From Bradyrhizobium diazoefficiens (GTDB lineage Bacteria; Pseudomonadota; Alphaproteobacteria; Rhizobiales; Xanthobacteraceae), in NCBI RefSeq assembly GCF_016612535.1, contig NZ_JAENXS010000002.1, positions 558,001 to 622,000 on the forward strand: 64,000 nt of DNA, given 5' to 3'. How positions within the stretch are numbered: the first letter of the stretch is position 1; every line of letters begins with the position of its first letter. Shown in pieces: positions 27,180 to 36,580 of this stretch. The position numbers and the translations under genes are program-made. The notes beneath the pieces were generated by a model. It was not told where the DNA came from. It did not search any database and worked only from the letters and a program-made list of their open reading frames with translations.

Positions 27180-30056
27180 CTACAACGCCTGCTTGAGCCG
27201 CTCCATCGCCTCGAGCAGCTTGGCCTTGCGCGCCAGCGCTGCCTCGCGCTTCTCGCGCTCCTCCTCGACGACCTCCTCGGCCGCGTTGGCGACGAACTTT
27301 TCGTTCGCGAGCTTGGACTCGGCGCGTTTGATGTCGGCGTCGGCCTTGGCGATCTCCTTGTCGAGGCGCGTGCGCTCGGCGGCGAAATCCACCACGCCCT
27401 TCAGCGGCAGCGCAGCGACCTCCCCACGCACAAGGAGCTGAACCGCGCCATCGGGAGCGCGGTCGGCGAACGAGATGTCCGACAGCCGCGCCATGCGCTT
27501 GATCACGTCGGTCCAGCGCGGCGCGCGCTCCTTCGTCTCGGTCGAGGCGCCCGCGAGCACCAACGCCGTCAGGGTCGCCGGCGCGATGTTCATCTCGGCG
27601 CGCACCGAGCGGATTTGCGTGATGAGGTCGATCACCCAGCCGATCTCGGCTTCCGCCTTGGGATCGGTGAAATCGGCATGGTCGAACATCGGCATCACAA
27701 AGGCCGGCGAGATGAGCGGATCGGTCGACCCCGCCGCAGCCGCAAGCATCGCCAGCTGCTCAGGCGTCGGCCCCTCCGGCTTCAGCGGCCACGGCGCGAG
27801 CGCAAGCAGGCCGTCGCGCTTGGCCGTCACCTCCCACAGCTCTTCGGTGATGAAGGGCATGAAGGGATGCAGCAGCTTCAGGATCTCGTCGCGCGCCCAG
27901 GCGACCATGGCGCGGGTTTCGGCTCTCAGCGGGCCGTCGGCGCCGAGCAGCGCAGGTTTTGCGAGTTCGACATACCAGTCGCAATAGACGTTCAAGACGA
28001 ACCGGTACATCGCAGCCGCAGCTTCATTGAAGCTATGAGCCTCAAGTGCCTCGGTCACTGCGCGCGTGGCCTCCGCCGTCTCGTGCGCGATCCAGCGATT
28101 CAGCGGCTCCTTCGTCTTCGCCGGCTCGAAGCCTTCCGGGACGACGCAATCGTTCATCTCGGCGAAGCGGCAGGAATTCCAGAGCTTGGTCGCAAAGTTG
28201 CGATTGATTTCGACAAGCTGCGACGAAAGCTTGATGTCATGCGTGTGCGCCGCCTCGCGTGCCAACGCAAAGCGGAGAGCATCAGCACCGAATTCGTCGA
28301 TCAGGTTGAGCGGATCGATGACGTTGCCTTTCGACTTCGACATCTTGGCGCCCTTCTCGTCGCGAACGAGCCGGTGAATATAGACGGTCGAAAACGGCGC
28401 CTCCTTCATGAAGTGAAGGCCCATCATCATCATTCGCGCGACCCAGAAGAAGATGATGTCCCAACCTGTGACCAGCACATTGGTCGGATAGTAGCGCTGC
28501 ACCTCGGGCGTCTCGTCCGGCCAGCCGAGCGTCGAGAACGGCCACAGCGCCGAGGAGAACCAGGTGTCGAGCACGTCTTCATCACGGGTGATGAAGCCCT
28601 CGCGCTTGTTGCGGTCGAGCGCCATCTCGCGGCCCTGCTCGGCCGTGATGACTTCCTGCTCGACGTAATAGCCAAGCGCGTGGCTGACGGCCTCCTCCTC
28701 GGTCTCGGCGACGAACACCTTGCCGTCGGGACCATACCAGGCCGGGATCTGATGGCCCCACCAGAGCTGGCGCGAGATGCACCAGGGCTGGATGTTCTCC
28801 ATCCACTCGAAATAGGTCTTTTCCCAGTTCTTCGGCACAAACGTCGTTTCGCCCGAACGCACCGCCGCGATCGCGGGTTTTGCGAGCGTCTTGGCGTCGA
28901 CGTACCACTGGTCGGTCAGGTAGGGCTCGATCACACTGTTGGAGCGATCGCCATGCGGCACCATGTGGGTGTGCGGCTCGATCCGCTCGACGAAGCCGAA
29001 CGATTCCAACCGCTCGACGATGCGCTTTCGCGCCGCGAACCGATCGACCTTGTGAAACTCCTGGGCGAATTGCGACGCGCCTTCGGGCAGGCCGCGCAGA
29101 TAGTCCTCGTTGTCGAGGAGATCGAGGCAACCTTCCTTGTCAAGCACGCTGATCCGGCGCAGGCCGTGGCGATTGCCGACCTCGAAATCGTTGAAATCGT
29201 GCGCCGGCGTCACCTTGACCGCGCCCGAACCCTTCTCCGGATCGGAGTATTCGTCGGCGACGATCTTCACCTTGCGGCCGACCAGCGGCAGGATGATGTT
29301 CTTGCCGACGAGCTTTTGATAGCGCTCATCCTCGGGATGCACGGCCACGCCTGTGTCGCCGAGCATCGTCTCGGGCCGCGTGGTCGCGACGACGATGAAG
29401 CTCGTGGGATCCTCGGGGCTGAAAACCTTGCCCTCGATCGGATAGCGCAGATACCAAAGGTGGCCTCTGACCTCGGCCTGCTGCACCTCGAGATCGGAGA
29501 TCGCGGTGAGCAGCTTGGTGTCCCAGTTCACCAGCCGCTTGTCCTTGTAGATCAGGCCGTCTCGGTGCAACTCGACGAACACCTTGACCACGGCCTTCGA
29601 CAGGCCCTCGTCCATGGTGAAGCGCTCGCGCGACCAGTCGCAGGAGGCGCCGAGCCGCTTGAGCTGGTTGATAATGGTGTCACCGCTCTCCGCCTTCCAC
29701 TGCCAGACCCGCTCCAGAAAATTCTCGCGGCCCATCTCGCGGCGGCCGGGCTGCTGGCGCTCCATCAGCTGCCGCTCGACCACCATCTGGGTGGCGATGC
29801 CGGCATGGTCGGTGCCGGGCTGCCACAGCACGTCACGGCCCCGCATGCGCTCGAAGCGGCACAGGATGTCCTGGAGCGTGTTGTTGAGGGCGTGGCCCAT
29901 ATGCAGCGAGCCCGTCACGTTCGGTGGCGGGATCACGATGCTAAAGGGCACGGCGTCACGGCGGTCGGGGCGGCCGGCCTTGAAGGCAAGGCTGTCCTCC
30001 CAGACGACGGACATGCGGGCTTCGATATCGGCGGGCTGGTAGTTTTTCTCGATCAT
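27180..30056 (-). CDS. valS: Valyl-tRNA synthetase
   Basis: Class I synthetase charging tRNA-Val. The 958-residue product has the HIGH-type motif HMGHALN (52-58), KMSKSKGN near residue 572, an editing CP1 domain in between (TTRPETMLGDTGVAVHP), a tRNA anticodon-binding domain (about 650-800), and a C-terminal coiled-coil arm rich in Lys, Glu and Ala (from about 895). Start MIEKNYQPADIE at 30056. A long open frame on the other strand is a codon-bias shadow. Confidence 0.98.
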   Translation of the reverse strand: MIEKNYQPADIEARMSVVWEDSLAFKAGRPDRRDAVPFSIVIPPPNVTGSLHMGHALNNTLQDILCRFERMRGRDVLWQPGTDHAGIATQMVVERQLMERQQPGRREMGRENFLERVWQWKAESGDTIINQLKRLGASCDWSRERFTMDEGLSKAVVKVFVELHRDGLIYKDKRLVNWDTKLLTAISDLEVQQAEVRGHLWYLRYPIEGKVFSPEDPTSFIVVATTRPETMLGDTGVAVHPEDERYQKLVGKNIILPLVGRKVKIVADEYSDPEKGSGAVKVTPAHDFNDFEVGNRHGLRRISVLDKEGCLDLLDNEDYLRGLPEGASQFAQEFHKVDRFAARKRIVERLESFGFVERIEPHTHMVPHGDRSNSVIEPYLTDQWYVDAKTLAKPAIAAVRSGETTFVPKNWEKTYFEWMENIQPWCISRQLWWGHQIPAWYGPDGKVFVAETEEEAVSHALGYYVEQEVITAEQGREMALDRNKREGFITRDEDVLDTWFSSALWPFSTLGWPDETPEVQRYYPTNVLVTGWDIIFFWVARMMMMGLHFMKEAPFSTVYIHRLVRDEKGAKMSKSKGNVIDPLNLIDEFGADALRFALAREAAHTHDIKLSSQLVEINRNFATKLWNSCRFAEMNDCVVPEGFEPAKTKEPLNRWIAHETAEATRAVTEALEAHSFNEAAAAMYRFVLNVYCDWYVELAKPALLGADGPLRAETRAMVAWARDEILKLLHPFMPFITEELWEVTAKRDGLLALAPWPLKPEGPTPEQLAMLAAAAGSTDPLISPAFVMPMFDHADFTDPKAEAEIGWVIDLITQIRSVRAEMNIAPATLTALVLAGASTETKERAPRWTDVIKRMARLSDISFADRAPDGAVQLLVRGEVAALPLKGVVDFAAERTRLDKEIAKADADIKRAESKLANEKFVANAAEEVVEEEREKREAALARKAKLLEAMERLKQAL

Positions 30057-30093
30057 GGGGCGCTAGAAAGCCGCGCACGGGGTTCAAGTCAAC

Positions 30094-30121
30094 GGAAAGC
30101 TCAGCGGCAAAAGGGCTTTCC
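30094..30121. other. Hairpin between valS and popZ
   Basis: GGAAAGC (30094-30100) and GCTTTCC (30115-30121) form a 7-bp stem with a 14-nt loop. It lies downstream of popZ and upstream of valS on the minus strand. There is no T-run, so it is a weak terminator or mRNA structure at best. Confidence 0.25.
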
Positions 30122-30184
30122 GGCCCGATCGGCAGGCCGAGCATGACGCAGGAGCAGGGCTTTATCGGGGCCGAGCAGCCCGGC

Positions 30185-30964
30185 TCAGCGGCCGCCGCGC
30201 GAAACCCGCTCGATTTCGGCCTTCACGATGCGTTCGACGAGGCCCGGCAGATTGTCGTCAAGCCAGGATTTCAGCATCGGACGCAGCATCTCCTTGACCA
30301 AATCCTCCAGCGTCCGCGCATTGCTGCTGAGCACCGTGTGGGCCAGGGAGTTGAAGGCGGATTCGACTGCCGAGACGGTCGACTGGGCCAGGATCGGCTG
30401 CTGCGGCGGCAGCGACGGAGCATCGAAGTCCACCGGCGCATAGGACGGCGCAGGCGTCGAACGGGGCGGCGGCACTTCGGCGAATTCGAGATCGTCACGC
30501 GGCTCGACCCTGCGGAAGCTCGGAGGCGGCGGCGCCGGTGTTGGCACGGGATCAACCGCCATCTCGTCGGTCAGCTCGAGCACGTCGGGTTCGGGCTCCG
30601 GCTCGGGTTCCGGGGCTCTGACCTCGGGCGTAGAAGTAGCCCCGTCGAGGCCCGCCAGCAGCGCGTCGATATCGTCCTGGTTGTTCGGGCCGGCATCCGC
30701 CGCGGGCGGTGGCGGTGGCGGCGGCGCGGGCTTCGCGGCCGGCGGTGGCGCGGGCTTTTCAGCGGCAGGTTTTGCAGGCGCGACTTTGGAGGGTGGAACG
30801 TCGGCCATCGCCTGTGGCTTTGGTGTCGGCACTGCGGCGGGCGCAGGCGCTGGCTTTGCGGCCTCTGCCGGCGGCGGCTTGGCCTCATCATCGGCAATGA
30901 TGCGCCGGATCGAGGCCAGAATCTCCTCCATGGAGGGTTCTGTGACCTTTGCAGGCTGCGTCAT
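30185..30964 (-). CDS. popZ: Polar organizing protein PopZ (DUF2497)
   Basis: Disordered self-assembling protein that makes a polar hub tethering the chromosome origin. The 259-residue product has the N-terminal interaction helix MEEILASIRRIIADDEAK, a long Pro/Ala/Glu-rich middle (about 30-180) as in Caulobacter PopZ but longer, and the C-terminal oligomerisation helices LEDLVKEMLRPMLKSWLDDNLPGLVERIVKAEIERV. The start MTQPAKV at 30964 is chosen for GGAG 6 nt upstream; the alternative at 30976 adds four residues. The tolC-popZ-valS order is common in the Nitrobacteraceae. Confidence 0.93.
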   Translation of the reverse strand: MTQPAKVTEPSMEEILASIRRIIADDEAKPPPAEAAKPAPAPAAVPTPKPQAMADVPPSKVAPAKPAAEKPAPPPAAKPAPPPPPPPAADAGPNNQDDIDALLAGLDGATSTPEVRAPEPEPEPEPDVLELTDEMAVDPVPTPAPPPPSFRRVEPRDDLEFAEVPPPRSTPAPSYAPVDFDAPSLPPQQPILAQSTVSAVESAFNSLAHTVLSSNARTLEDLVKEMLRPMLKSWLDDNLPGLVERIVKAEIERVSRGGR

Positions 30965-31267
30965 CTCCGACTCCACATCATCAACGCCCTCGCATGCGTT
31001 GTTTTACACCAAGCACGACGGGATTGGCCGGTTCCGGATGTGTGGCCCGACATTTTCGTCGTAACAGCCAGACTTGTCCCCAGATCACGGCTCAACGTGA
31101 GGCGGTGTGCCCCTCCCCCGTCACTCAAGCATTACGCATGCAACATCGAATGCGGAGCGAATCGACCCGCAGCTTCTTGGCAAGGCTATGTCAGGGATTT
31201 TGATGATTGCAAGCAAAGCGCCGGTCGACCTCGGCTGTTTGCGAGGTCGACCGGAGGATTACGGCAA
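30965..31267. other. Intergenic region popZ-tolC, 303 bp
   Basis: Contains the popZ promoter region and, at its right end, the strong hairpin at 31221-31254 past the tolC stop. No ORF or RNA gene is supported. Confidence 0.5.
31221..31254 (-). terminator. Strong hairpin after tolC
   Basis: CCGGTCGACCTCG (31221-31233) and CGAGGTCGACCGG (31242-31254) form a perfect 13-bp stem with an 8-nt loop, 13 bp past the tolC stop. On the minus strand it is followed by CGCTTTGCTTG, a weak T-tract, so it is a probable transcription terminator. Confidence 0.65.
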
Positions 31268-32677
31268 TCAGCGCCCGTCGGGCGTGCGCACGCCGGCCCA
31301 GCTGTCGCGGACCTGCTGGTAGTGCACGCTGGGATCGTAGACCGTGGTGTTGAGGCCAAGCACCTGCGGTGCAAGGCGGCCGACCGCGCTGAGCACGGAG
31401 TAGGATGCGACCACGCGGTCGTGCTGTGCGGTGACGAGCGCGACGCGCGCATTGACCAACGCCTGCTGCGCGTTGAGTACGTCGAGCGTGGTGCGCTGGC
31501 CGGCCTTGGCTTCTTCACGCACGCCGTTCAGCGCGATCTCGGAAGCCGTGACCTGCGCCTGAGCGGACTGCACCTGCGCCTTGCCGGCGGCCAGCTGTCC
31601 CCATGCCGTCACGACGGTTGCGCGGGTCTGGTCACGCGTCGTTTCGAGATTCAGGCGCTGCTGCGCCAAGTTCTCTTTCGATTGGCGGATCAGCGAGTAT
31701 TCGGCGCCACCTTGATAGATCGGTATGGAAGCAGTCGCGATAGCGGACGCGGTATTGGTTCGGAACACCGTCAAGGTCTGCTGATAGGCTGTACTGACAC
31801 CAGCTTGGAAGGTGACCGTTGGCAGCAGCGCGCCCTCATTGATCTTGACCTGGAGATAGTTGACGTCGATGCCGTACATCGACGCCGTAACGTTGGGGTT
31901 CTCGACCAGGCTGAGATTGACCGCAGAGGGAAGCGTCCCCGGCAGGAAGCGATCGACCGGCGAACCCGGCGCGAGGTTTGCCGGCTCGTTGCCGATGATG
32001 CGGCGGAAGTTGGAGCGGGTCGTGGTCAGGTTCGATTCGGCGGTCAGCGCCTGCGTATTGCCGGCCGCCAGCTGGGCCTCGGATTGCGCGACGTCGGTGC
32101 GGGTCACCTCACCCACATTGAAGCGGTCGCGCGTCTGCTTGAGTGTCTGCTCCAGCACGCGCACGTTGCTGCGCTGGACTTCCAGCGTTGCCGCATCGCG
32201 CAGATAATCCATATAGACGGTGGCGGCCTGGAGCAGCACGGTCTGCTCGAGCACGCGCAACGCTTCGCGGGCCCCCGAGACCTGGCTCTCCGCCGCACGC
32301 GTCCTGTTGCCAGTCTGATTGCCGTTGTAGAGCGTCTGGTTGACCGTCAGGCTGGCGCTATTGGATTGAAGGGGCGGATCGCTATGGATGGCGAGGCCCT
32401 TCTGCACTTGCTGGATATCCTGATATTGATACCCGGTGCCGAGGGTCACATTAACCTTGGGGCGGTAGCCCGACAGCGCCTGCGGCACGTTCTCGTCGGT
32501 CGAGCGCACCTGGGCGCGCTGCGCGTTGAGCTGCGGATTGTTCTGATAGGCGCGCACCAGCGCGGCCTCGATCGTGTCCGCCAAGGCAGGCATCGGCCCG
32601 GCAAGCGCCGTCAGCAAGACCGAAACCGCTGCTCCGGTGAAGAACTTCACCCCATGCATCCCTGAAAATCCGTTCAT
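31268..32677 (-). CDS. tolC: TolC family outer-membrane efflux/secretion protein
   Basis: Outer-membrane channel of type I secretion and efflux systems. About 469 residues, with a signal peptide (GVKFFTGAAVSVLLTALAGPMPALA), then two repeats of long coiled-coil helices. VLEQTVLLQAATVYMDYLRD and the later AGQRTTLDVLNAQQALVNARVAL are the signature halves. ATG at 32677 is used; ATG at 32659 and GTG at 32683 are alternatives, as no Shine-Dalgarno decides. Follows the PIMT-like gene on the same strand with a 187-bp gap, an order common in rhizobia. Confidence 0.93.
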   Translation of the reverse strand: MNGFSGMHGVKFFTGAAVSVLLTALAGPMPALADTIEAALVRAYQNNPQLNAQRAQVRSTDENVPQALSGYRPKVNVTLGTGYQYQDIQQVQKGLAIHSDPPLQSNSASLTVNQTLYNGNQTGNRTRAAESQVSGAREALRVLEQTVLLQAATVYMDYLRDAATLEVQRSNVRVLEQTLKQTRDRFNVGEVTRTDVAQSEAQLAAGNTQALTAESNLTTTRSNFRRIIGNEPANLAPGSPVDRFLPGTLPSAVNLSLVENPNVTASMYGIDVNYLQVKINEGALLPTVTFQAGVSTAYQQTLTVFRTNTASAIATASIPIYQGGAEYSLIRQSKENLAQQRLNLETTRDQTRATVVTAWGQLAAGKAQVQSAQAQVTASEIALNGVREEAKAGQRTTLDVLNAQQALVNARVALVTAQHDRVVASYSVLSAVGRLAPQVLGLNTTVYDPSVHYQQVRDSWAGVRTPDGR

Positions 32678-32864
32678 TCTCACGTCAGGTTCGTGCCCGC
32701 GAACCTGGTTACCGTATCCGAGTGGAGTCGTTGCCCCGCAGCAACATAGGACGCGGTCGAGCGCGACGGAACACCCTCTGGGTAGTTCTCAGTGGAAACT
32801 CTTCACGTGCAGCATCCCGGCCACACTTCTGATTCAGAACGGGATTTTAACGGGCTTTGGGCGG

Positions 32865-33530
32865 TCAGAAAACGAAGGCGGCGGCCCGTTCCAGCCCGGG
32901 AAGCACCGGGGCTGCCGCATCGAACAGCGGCCGATAGCCGAATTCACCGTGGGAGCGGGTCACAATCATGGCCCGGGAGGGCCGAGATTCAGCCGAGACC
33001 CCGACCAGCCGTCCGCCTTCCCTGAGCTGGCCGAAGAGCCGATCGGGCGTCACCTCGGTGGCGCCATTGAGGACGATCACGTCATAGGGCGCGGCGGACG
33101 AATCGCCGTCGGCACAAGCGGCGGCCTTGCAGGTGACGTTGCTGAGCCCGATGGCGGCGAAGGCATCCTTGGCTTTCGCAGCCAGAGCCGAATCGGTTTC
33201 CGTTGCCGTGACTTGGCGCGCAAGCTTCGCGACCAGCGCGGCGAGGTAACCGGTGGCACAGCCGACGACCAGCACATTGTCGTTCTCGTCGATTTCGGCG
33301 GCCTGGAGCAGCTTGCCGGTCAGCGCTGGCTTGATCAGGAACCGTTTGGCCGCGCCGCCTTCGCTCACGTCGAGATCGAGGTCAAGATAAGCCAGTGCCT
33401 GCCGGCTGGCGGGCACGAAGGCCTCGCGCGGAACCATGAGCATGGCATCGAGAATTCGACGATCAGTGACGTCAGTGGTGCGCACCTGGCCATCGACCAT
33501 TTTTAGGCGCGCGGTCGAGAAACCGGACAT
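32865..33530 (-). CDS. Protein-L-isoaspartate O-methyltransferase family protein
   Basis: SAM-dependent methyltransferase of 221 residues resembling PIMT, which starts repair of isoaspartyl residues. Motifs: QVRTTDVTDRRILDAMLMVPREAFVP at the N-terminus, the SAM loop VLVVGCATGYLAALVAKLA (canonical PIMT has a GTGSGY loop), and DVIVLNGATE where the canonical sequence is D-x-I-x-V-x-A. The loop changes suggest divergence, so enzymatic activity is uncertain. The start at 33530 (MSGFSTARLK) is chosen; an extension to 33767 has no domain. Confidence 0.85.
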   Translation of the reverse strand: MSGFSTARLKMVDGQVRTTDVTDRRILDAMLMVPREAFVPASRQALAYLDLDLDVSEGGAAKRFLIKPALTGKLLQAAEIDENDNVLVVGCATGYLAALVAKLARQVTATETDSALAAKAKDAFAAIGLSNVTCKAAACADGDSSAAPYDVIVLNGATEVTPDRLFGQLREGGRLVGVSAESRPSRAMIVTRSHGEFGYRPLFDAAAPVLPGLERAAAFVF

Positions 33531-33667
33531 TTGCGGACCCTGAAATGCGGACGATGCCGCGAACGAAAGTTGGCGGCATCTTTGGAACATGCTCGGCGAA
33601 AACGCAACATGGCCGTTGGCTTGAAGACCAGGACCATCCGCAGCCCAGCGCATCGGGTCCAAATGGC

Positions 33668-33847
33668 CTATTCGATCGTAACCGCGAGGCGGCTGATCAA
33701 CGCGGCGACTTCGTCCAGCCGTGCCGAATCGTGCGCCTCGACGGCGCGTGCGAGACGGGCCAGGCATTCATCGTCACTGAGCTCGGGGATATCTGCCGGC
33801 AGAATCGAGGGGGCCATTTGGGAACCGTCGACCTGGATTATTGGCAT
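33668..33847 (-). CDS. Small conserved-looking hypothetical protein
   Basis: A 59-residue acidic helical protein (MPIIQVDGSQMAPSILPADI, then DECLARLARAVEAHDSARLDEVAALISRL). GGAG lies 9 nt before the ATG at 33847, supporting translation. No family is recognised; the helical hairpin could be a small regulator or adaptor. It lies 137 bp upstream of the PIMT-like gene on the same strand. Confidence 0.6.
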   Translation of the reverse strand: MPIIQVDGSQMAPSILPADIPELSDDECLARLARAVEAHDSARLDEVAALISRLAVTIE

Positions 33848-34049
33848 AGTAATCAGCTCCGTAAAAATCCGGCGGCTGCGAAGCTCGATTGAATTAAGTC
33901 GATTTGGTGCCGCCCTGATCACGCGATCACACACGTCTGCTTGACCGCGATTCTGTGGATGCGGGTGGACCGGTATTGAGAGATTGCTCAAACAGCATCA
34001 CGCGTCACTTCAGGGCGTGACTATAAGAAACTGAAATTACAGCGGAATT

Positions 34050-34124
34050 TGGCTCCCCGGGCAGGATTCGAACCTGCGACCATCCGATTAACAGTCGGAT
34101 GCTCTACCGCTGAGCTACCGAGGA
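34050..34124 (-). tRNA. tRNA-Asn (GTT)
   Basis: A 75-nt cloverleaf with encoded CCA. The acceptor TCCTCGG pairs with CCGGGGA; the D-arm is TAGCTCAGCGGTAGAGCA; the anticodon stem TCCGA/TCGGA holds loop CTGTTAA with anticodon GTT; the T-arm is CGCAGGTTCGAATCCTGCC. All invariant positions are present. Confidence 0.97.
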
Positions 34125-34262
34125 AAAGGCGAACCAGTCGTTCGCGCGCGGCTGCGTATAACAAAGCCGCTTCCGCTTGCAAAGGACGAATTCGCCATCG
34201 CCCGAAACGCATGGAAGAACGGCCGTATGGCCCCCTCGTCCGGGCGGTGTCGGGTCAAAAAC

Positions 34263-34631
34263 TTACTCGGCGACGAACGACGTGGTCTTGGTGCCGGAGT
34301 CGTAGCGCAGTCGAAGCGCGGTCATCTTGCAGAGATTGACGTTCTTCCAGAGCACGGACTCGTCATAATTCTGCCAGTCGACGCGAATGTTCCAGACACA
34401 GCCTTCATCGTCCTCGTCGAACTCGACATAGGTGCTCGCCTGGTTCTGCAAAACCTTGTCGAGCTCGTTGTCCCATTCGTCCAGGCCATCGTCCGGTGCA
34501 TTGAAGCCCAGGAACTTGATGGCGTAGCCGGTCTCGTTGACGACGGTGACGTTGCGGGCGTCAGCGGCGAAGGACGCCGTGGCGGCAAGCGAAAGACCCA
34601 CGGCGATCAGCGCAGACAGAAAATACTTCAT
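34263..34631 (-). CDS. Exported hypothetical protein
   Basis: A 122-residue protein with a Sec signal peptide (MKYFLSALIAVGLSLAATASFA). The mature part (about 100 residues) is acidic and has two cysteines (EGCVWNI and NLCKMTAL) likely to form a disulfide, plus a beta-rich pattern (NVTVVNETGYAIKFLGF). No family is assigned. An upstream spacer of 206 bp separates it from the flotillin operon on the same strand. Confidence 0.75.
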   Translation of the reverse strand: MKYFLSALIAVGLSLAATASFAADARNVTVVNETGYAIKFLGFNAPDDGLDEWDNELDKVLQNQASTYVEFDEDDEGCVWNIRVDWQNYDESVLWKNVNLCKMTALRLRYDSGTKTTSFVAE

Positions 34632-34837
34632 GTGAAATCCCCAATGGAAAACAGCCCTCGGCCCCTGACGTCGATCGGCGCAGGCGCCGCGGCAACCAAA
34701 ATTGCCTCGAAAGATTCGTCCGGAGCGCGATCGAAAGGTTCAACACACCTCGATCAGCGCTCCGGAGTTGTGCGCGACGCGAGACGCGCACAGGCAGCTT
34801 TTATCGATTCGAATTCTCCGCAGCAATGAACCGGCAT

Positions 34838-36541
34838 TCATAGATCGGCGCCGTTTGTTTGCTCCGGCGCAGGCACAGCCGCCGGCGCGATCGCAGCACC
34901 ATTCGCCTTGCCGGTGACGGCGCCGACCAGCGCCTTCACGGGATCGTCGCCCGGCGCAAAGCCGCTCTGGCGCAGGATCTCGTCGATCATCGGACGCAGC
35001 GCGTGCACTTTGAGCAGTTCGCCGGCCAGCCCCTCGCCGAAGCCGACATTGCCGACGCCAGCTCCACTGCCGCCGAATGCGCCACCGGTGTGCAGGATGC
35101 GAACGTCCTTGAGGTTTCCGATCGGCTTGACGATCTCGGCCAGCGCCAGGGGCATGGTCTCGATCCGCTTCTTGGCGATCTCGAAATCGATGACGTTGCT
35201 GCCGAGCTTGTTCTGCGCCTCGTTCTTCATGGTGATGACGGCGGCCTCGGCCTCGCCGATGTTGCGGACGCCGACGGCTTTGATCTTGTTGGACTCGGCT
35301 TCGGCCGTGGCGAGCGTCTTGGTGGCCTCGGCGCGGTCGAGCGCCGCTTTCTTCTCGGCTTCCGCCGCCACGATCACCTCGGTCGATTTGCGTTCGGCCT
35401 CGGTGCGTGCAGCCAGCACCTGGGTCAGGCGGGCACGATCGGCGACCTCGACGGCGCGCGCGGTGACGACCTTTTCCTCGGCGGAGACGGCGAGCGCTTC
35501 GGCCGTCTTGGCTTCGGCGACGGCTTCCGACGTCGTCTTGCTCTTGGCCGCAATCTGGATCTCGTTCTCCTGGGTCGCGATCTGGATCTCGCGCTGGGCG
35601 TCGGTCTTGCGCTTGTTGATGGCGAGATCCGATTCGATCACCGCGGTTTCCTTGACCTGCTTGGCGCCCGCCTCCTTCTCGGCCACGGCACGGTCGGTGT
35701 CGATGCGGGCGTTCTCCTCGGTCAGGCGTGCGGTCTGCGTGGCGGTGGCGACTTCGGCGCGGGTGCTGGCGGTCTTGTTGGCGATGTCGCGCTCCTGCGA
35801 CAACTCCGCCTCCTTCTTGGTGCGCTCGATGGTCAGGGTCTGCTGTCGTGCCTCGAGGTCCTTCTGGGCGATCGCCACCTCGTTGTCGCGGACGATCGAG
35901 TTACGGTCGCGCCGGCGCGTTTCGGTGACGGTTTTCAGCTGGGTCAGGCCTTCGGCGTCGAAGAAGTTCTCGGGATTGAAGAATTTGACGTCGGTCTGGT
36001 CGAGTTTCGTCAATGACACCGATTCAAGCTCGAGGCCGTTCGACTTGACGTCGGACTCCACGGTCGCCTGCACGTGCTTGACGAAATCGCTGCGCTTTTC
36101 CTGAAGCTCCAGGATGGTCATGGTGGCCGCCACCGACCGCAGGCCGTCGACGAATTTCGCTTCGACCTGGTTGCGCAGTGCTTCGGCGTCATTCGTCAGC
36201 GCGCCCAGAGTCTGGCTCGCGAGTGCAATGCTCTCATCGTCGGGGCGGACGCGGACGTAGAACTCGGCGACGATATCGACGCGCAGGCGGTCCTTGGTGA
36301 TCAGGGATTCCCGCTCCTTGCGCTCGACGGTGAGCCGCAGCGTCTTCAAATTGACGCTGGCATAGGAGTGGAAGATCGGCAGGATCATGGCGCCGCCGTC
36401 GAGCACGACTTTCTTGCCGCCGAGGCCGGTGCGCACGAAGGCCTCGTCGCGTGTGGCGCGCTTGTAGAGGATGGTGAAGACGATGCCCAGGACCATGATC
36501 AGTGCGACGCCGATCATGGCCGGGACTGCGATGTCGAACAT
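34838..36541 (-). CDS. Flotillin-like SPFH/Band 7 protein (YqiK/FloT family)
   Basis: Membrane-anchored scaffold that organises ordered membrane domains. The 567-residue product has one N-terminal membrane segment (about 5-25), an SPFH domain (about 40-200, with GGKKVVLDGGAMILPIFHSYASVNLKTL), then a long heptad-rich Ala/Glu/Lys coiled coil (about 200-420, with repeated EA motifs such as EKEAGAKQVKET and AEAKTAEALAVSAEEKV), and a C-terminal domain (LALAEIVKPIGNLKDVRIL). It is the third gene of the PspA-like/YqiJ/flotillin operon, 39 bp after YqiJ. Confidence 0.94.
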   Translation of the reverse strand: MFDIAVPAMIGVALIMVLGIVFTILYKRATRDEAFVRTGLGGKKVVLDGGAMILPIFHSYASVNLKTLRLTVERKERESLITKDRLRVDIVAEFYVRVRPDDESIALASQTLGALTNDAEALRNQVEAKFVDGLRSVAATMTILELQEKRSDFVKHVQATVESDVKSNGLELESVSLTKLDQTDVKFFNPENFFDAEGLTQLKTVTETRRRDRNSIVRDNEVAIAQKDLEARQQTLTIERTKKEAELSQERDIANKTASTRAEVATATQTARLTEENARIDTDRAVAEKEAGAKQVKETAVIESDLAINKRKTDAQREIQIATQENEIQIAAKSKTTSEAVAEAKTAEALAVSAEEKVVTARAVEVADRARLTQVLAARTEAERKSTEVIVAAEAEKKAALDRAEATKTLATAEAESNKIKAVGVRNIGEAEAAVITMKNEAQNKLGSNVIDFEIAKKRIETMPLALAEIVKPIGNLKDVRILHTGGAFGGSGAGVGNVGFGEGLAGELLKVHALRPMIDEILRQSGFAPGDDPVKALVGAVTGKANGAAIAPAAVPAPEQTNGADL

Positions 36542-36580
36542 GACTTTCTCCGATAATGACTTGCCAGTTGCTTAGACGCG

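Noticed and set aside
26841..30146. 1101-codon open frame on the plus strand
   Set aside because: It is the exact antisense of valS. Its translation is low-complexity Arg/His/Asp/Leu text with no domain, as expected from GC-rich codon bias.
30143..32665. 840-codon open frame on the plus strand
   Set aside because: Runs antisense through popZ and tolC, whose own products show clear domains; the translation resembles no family.
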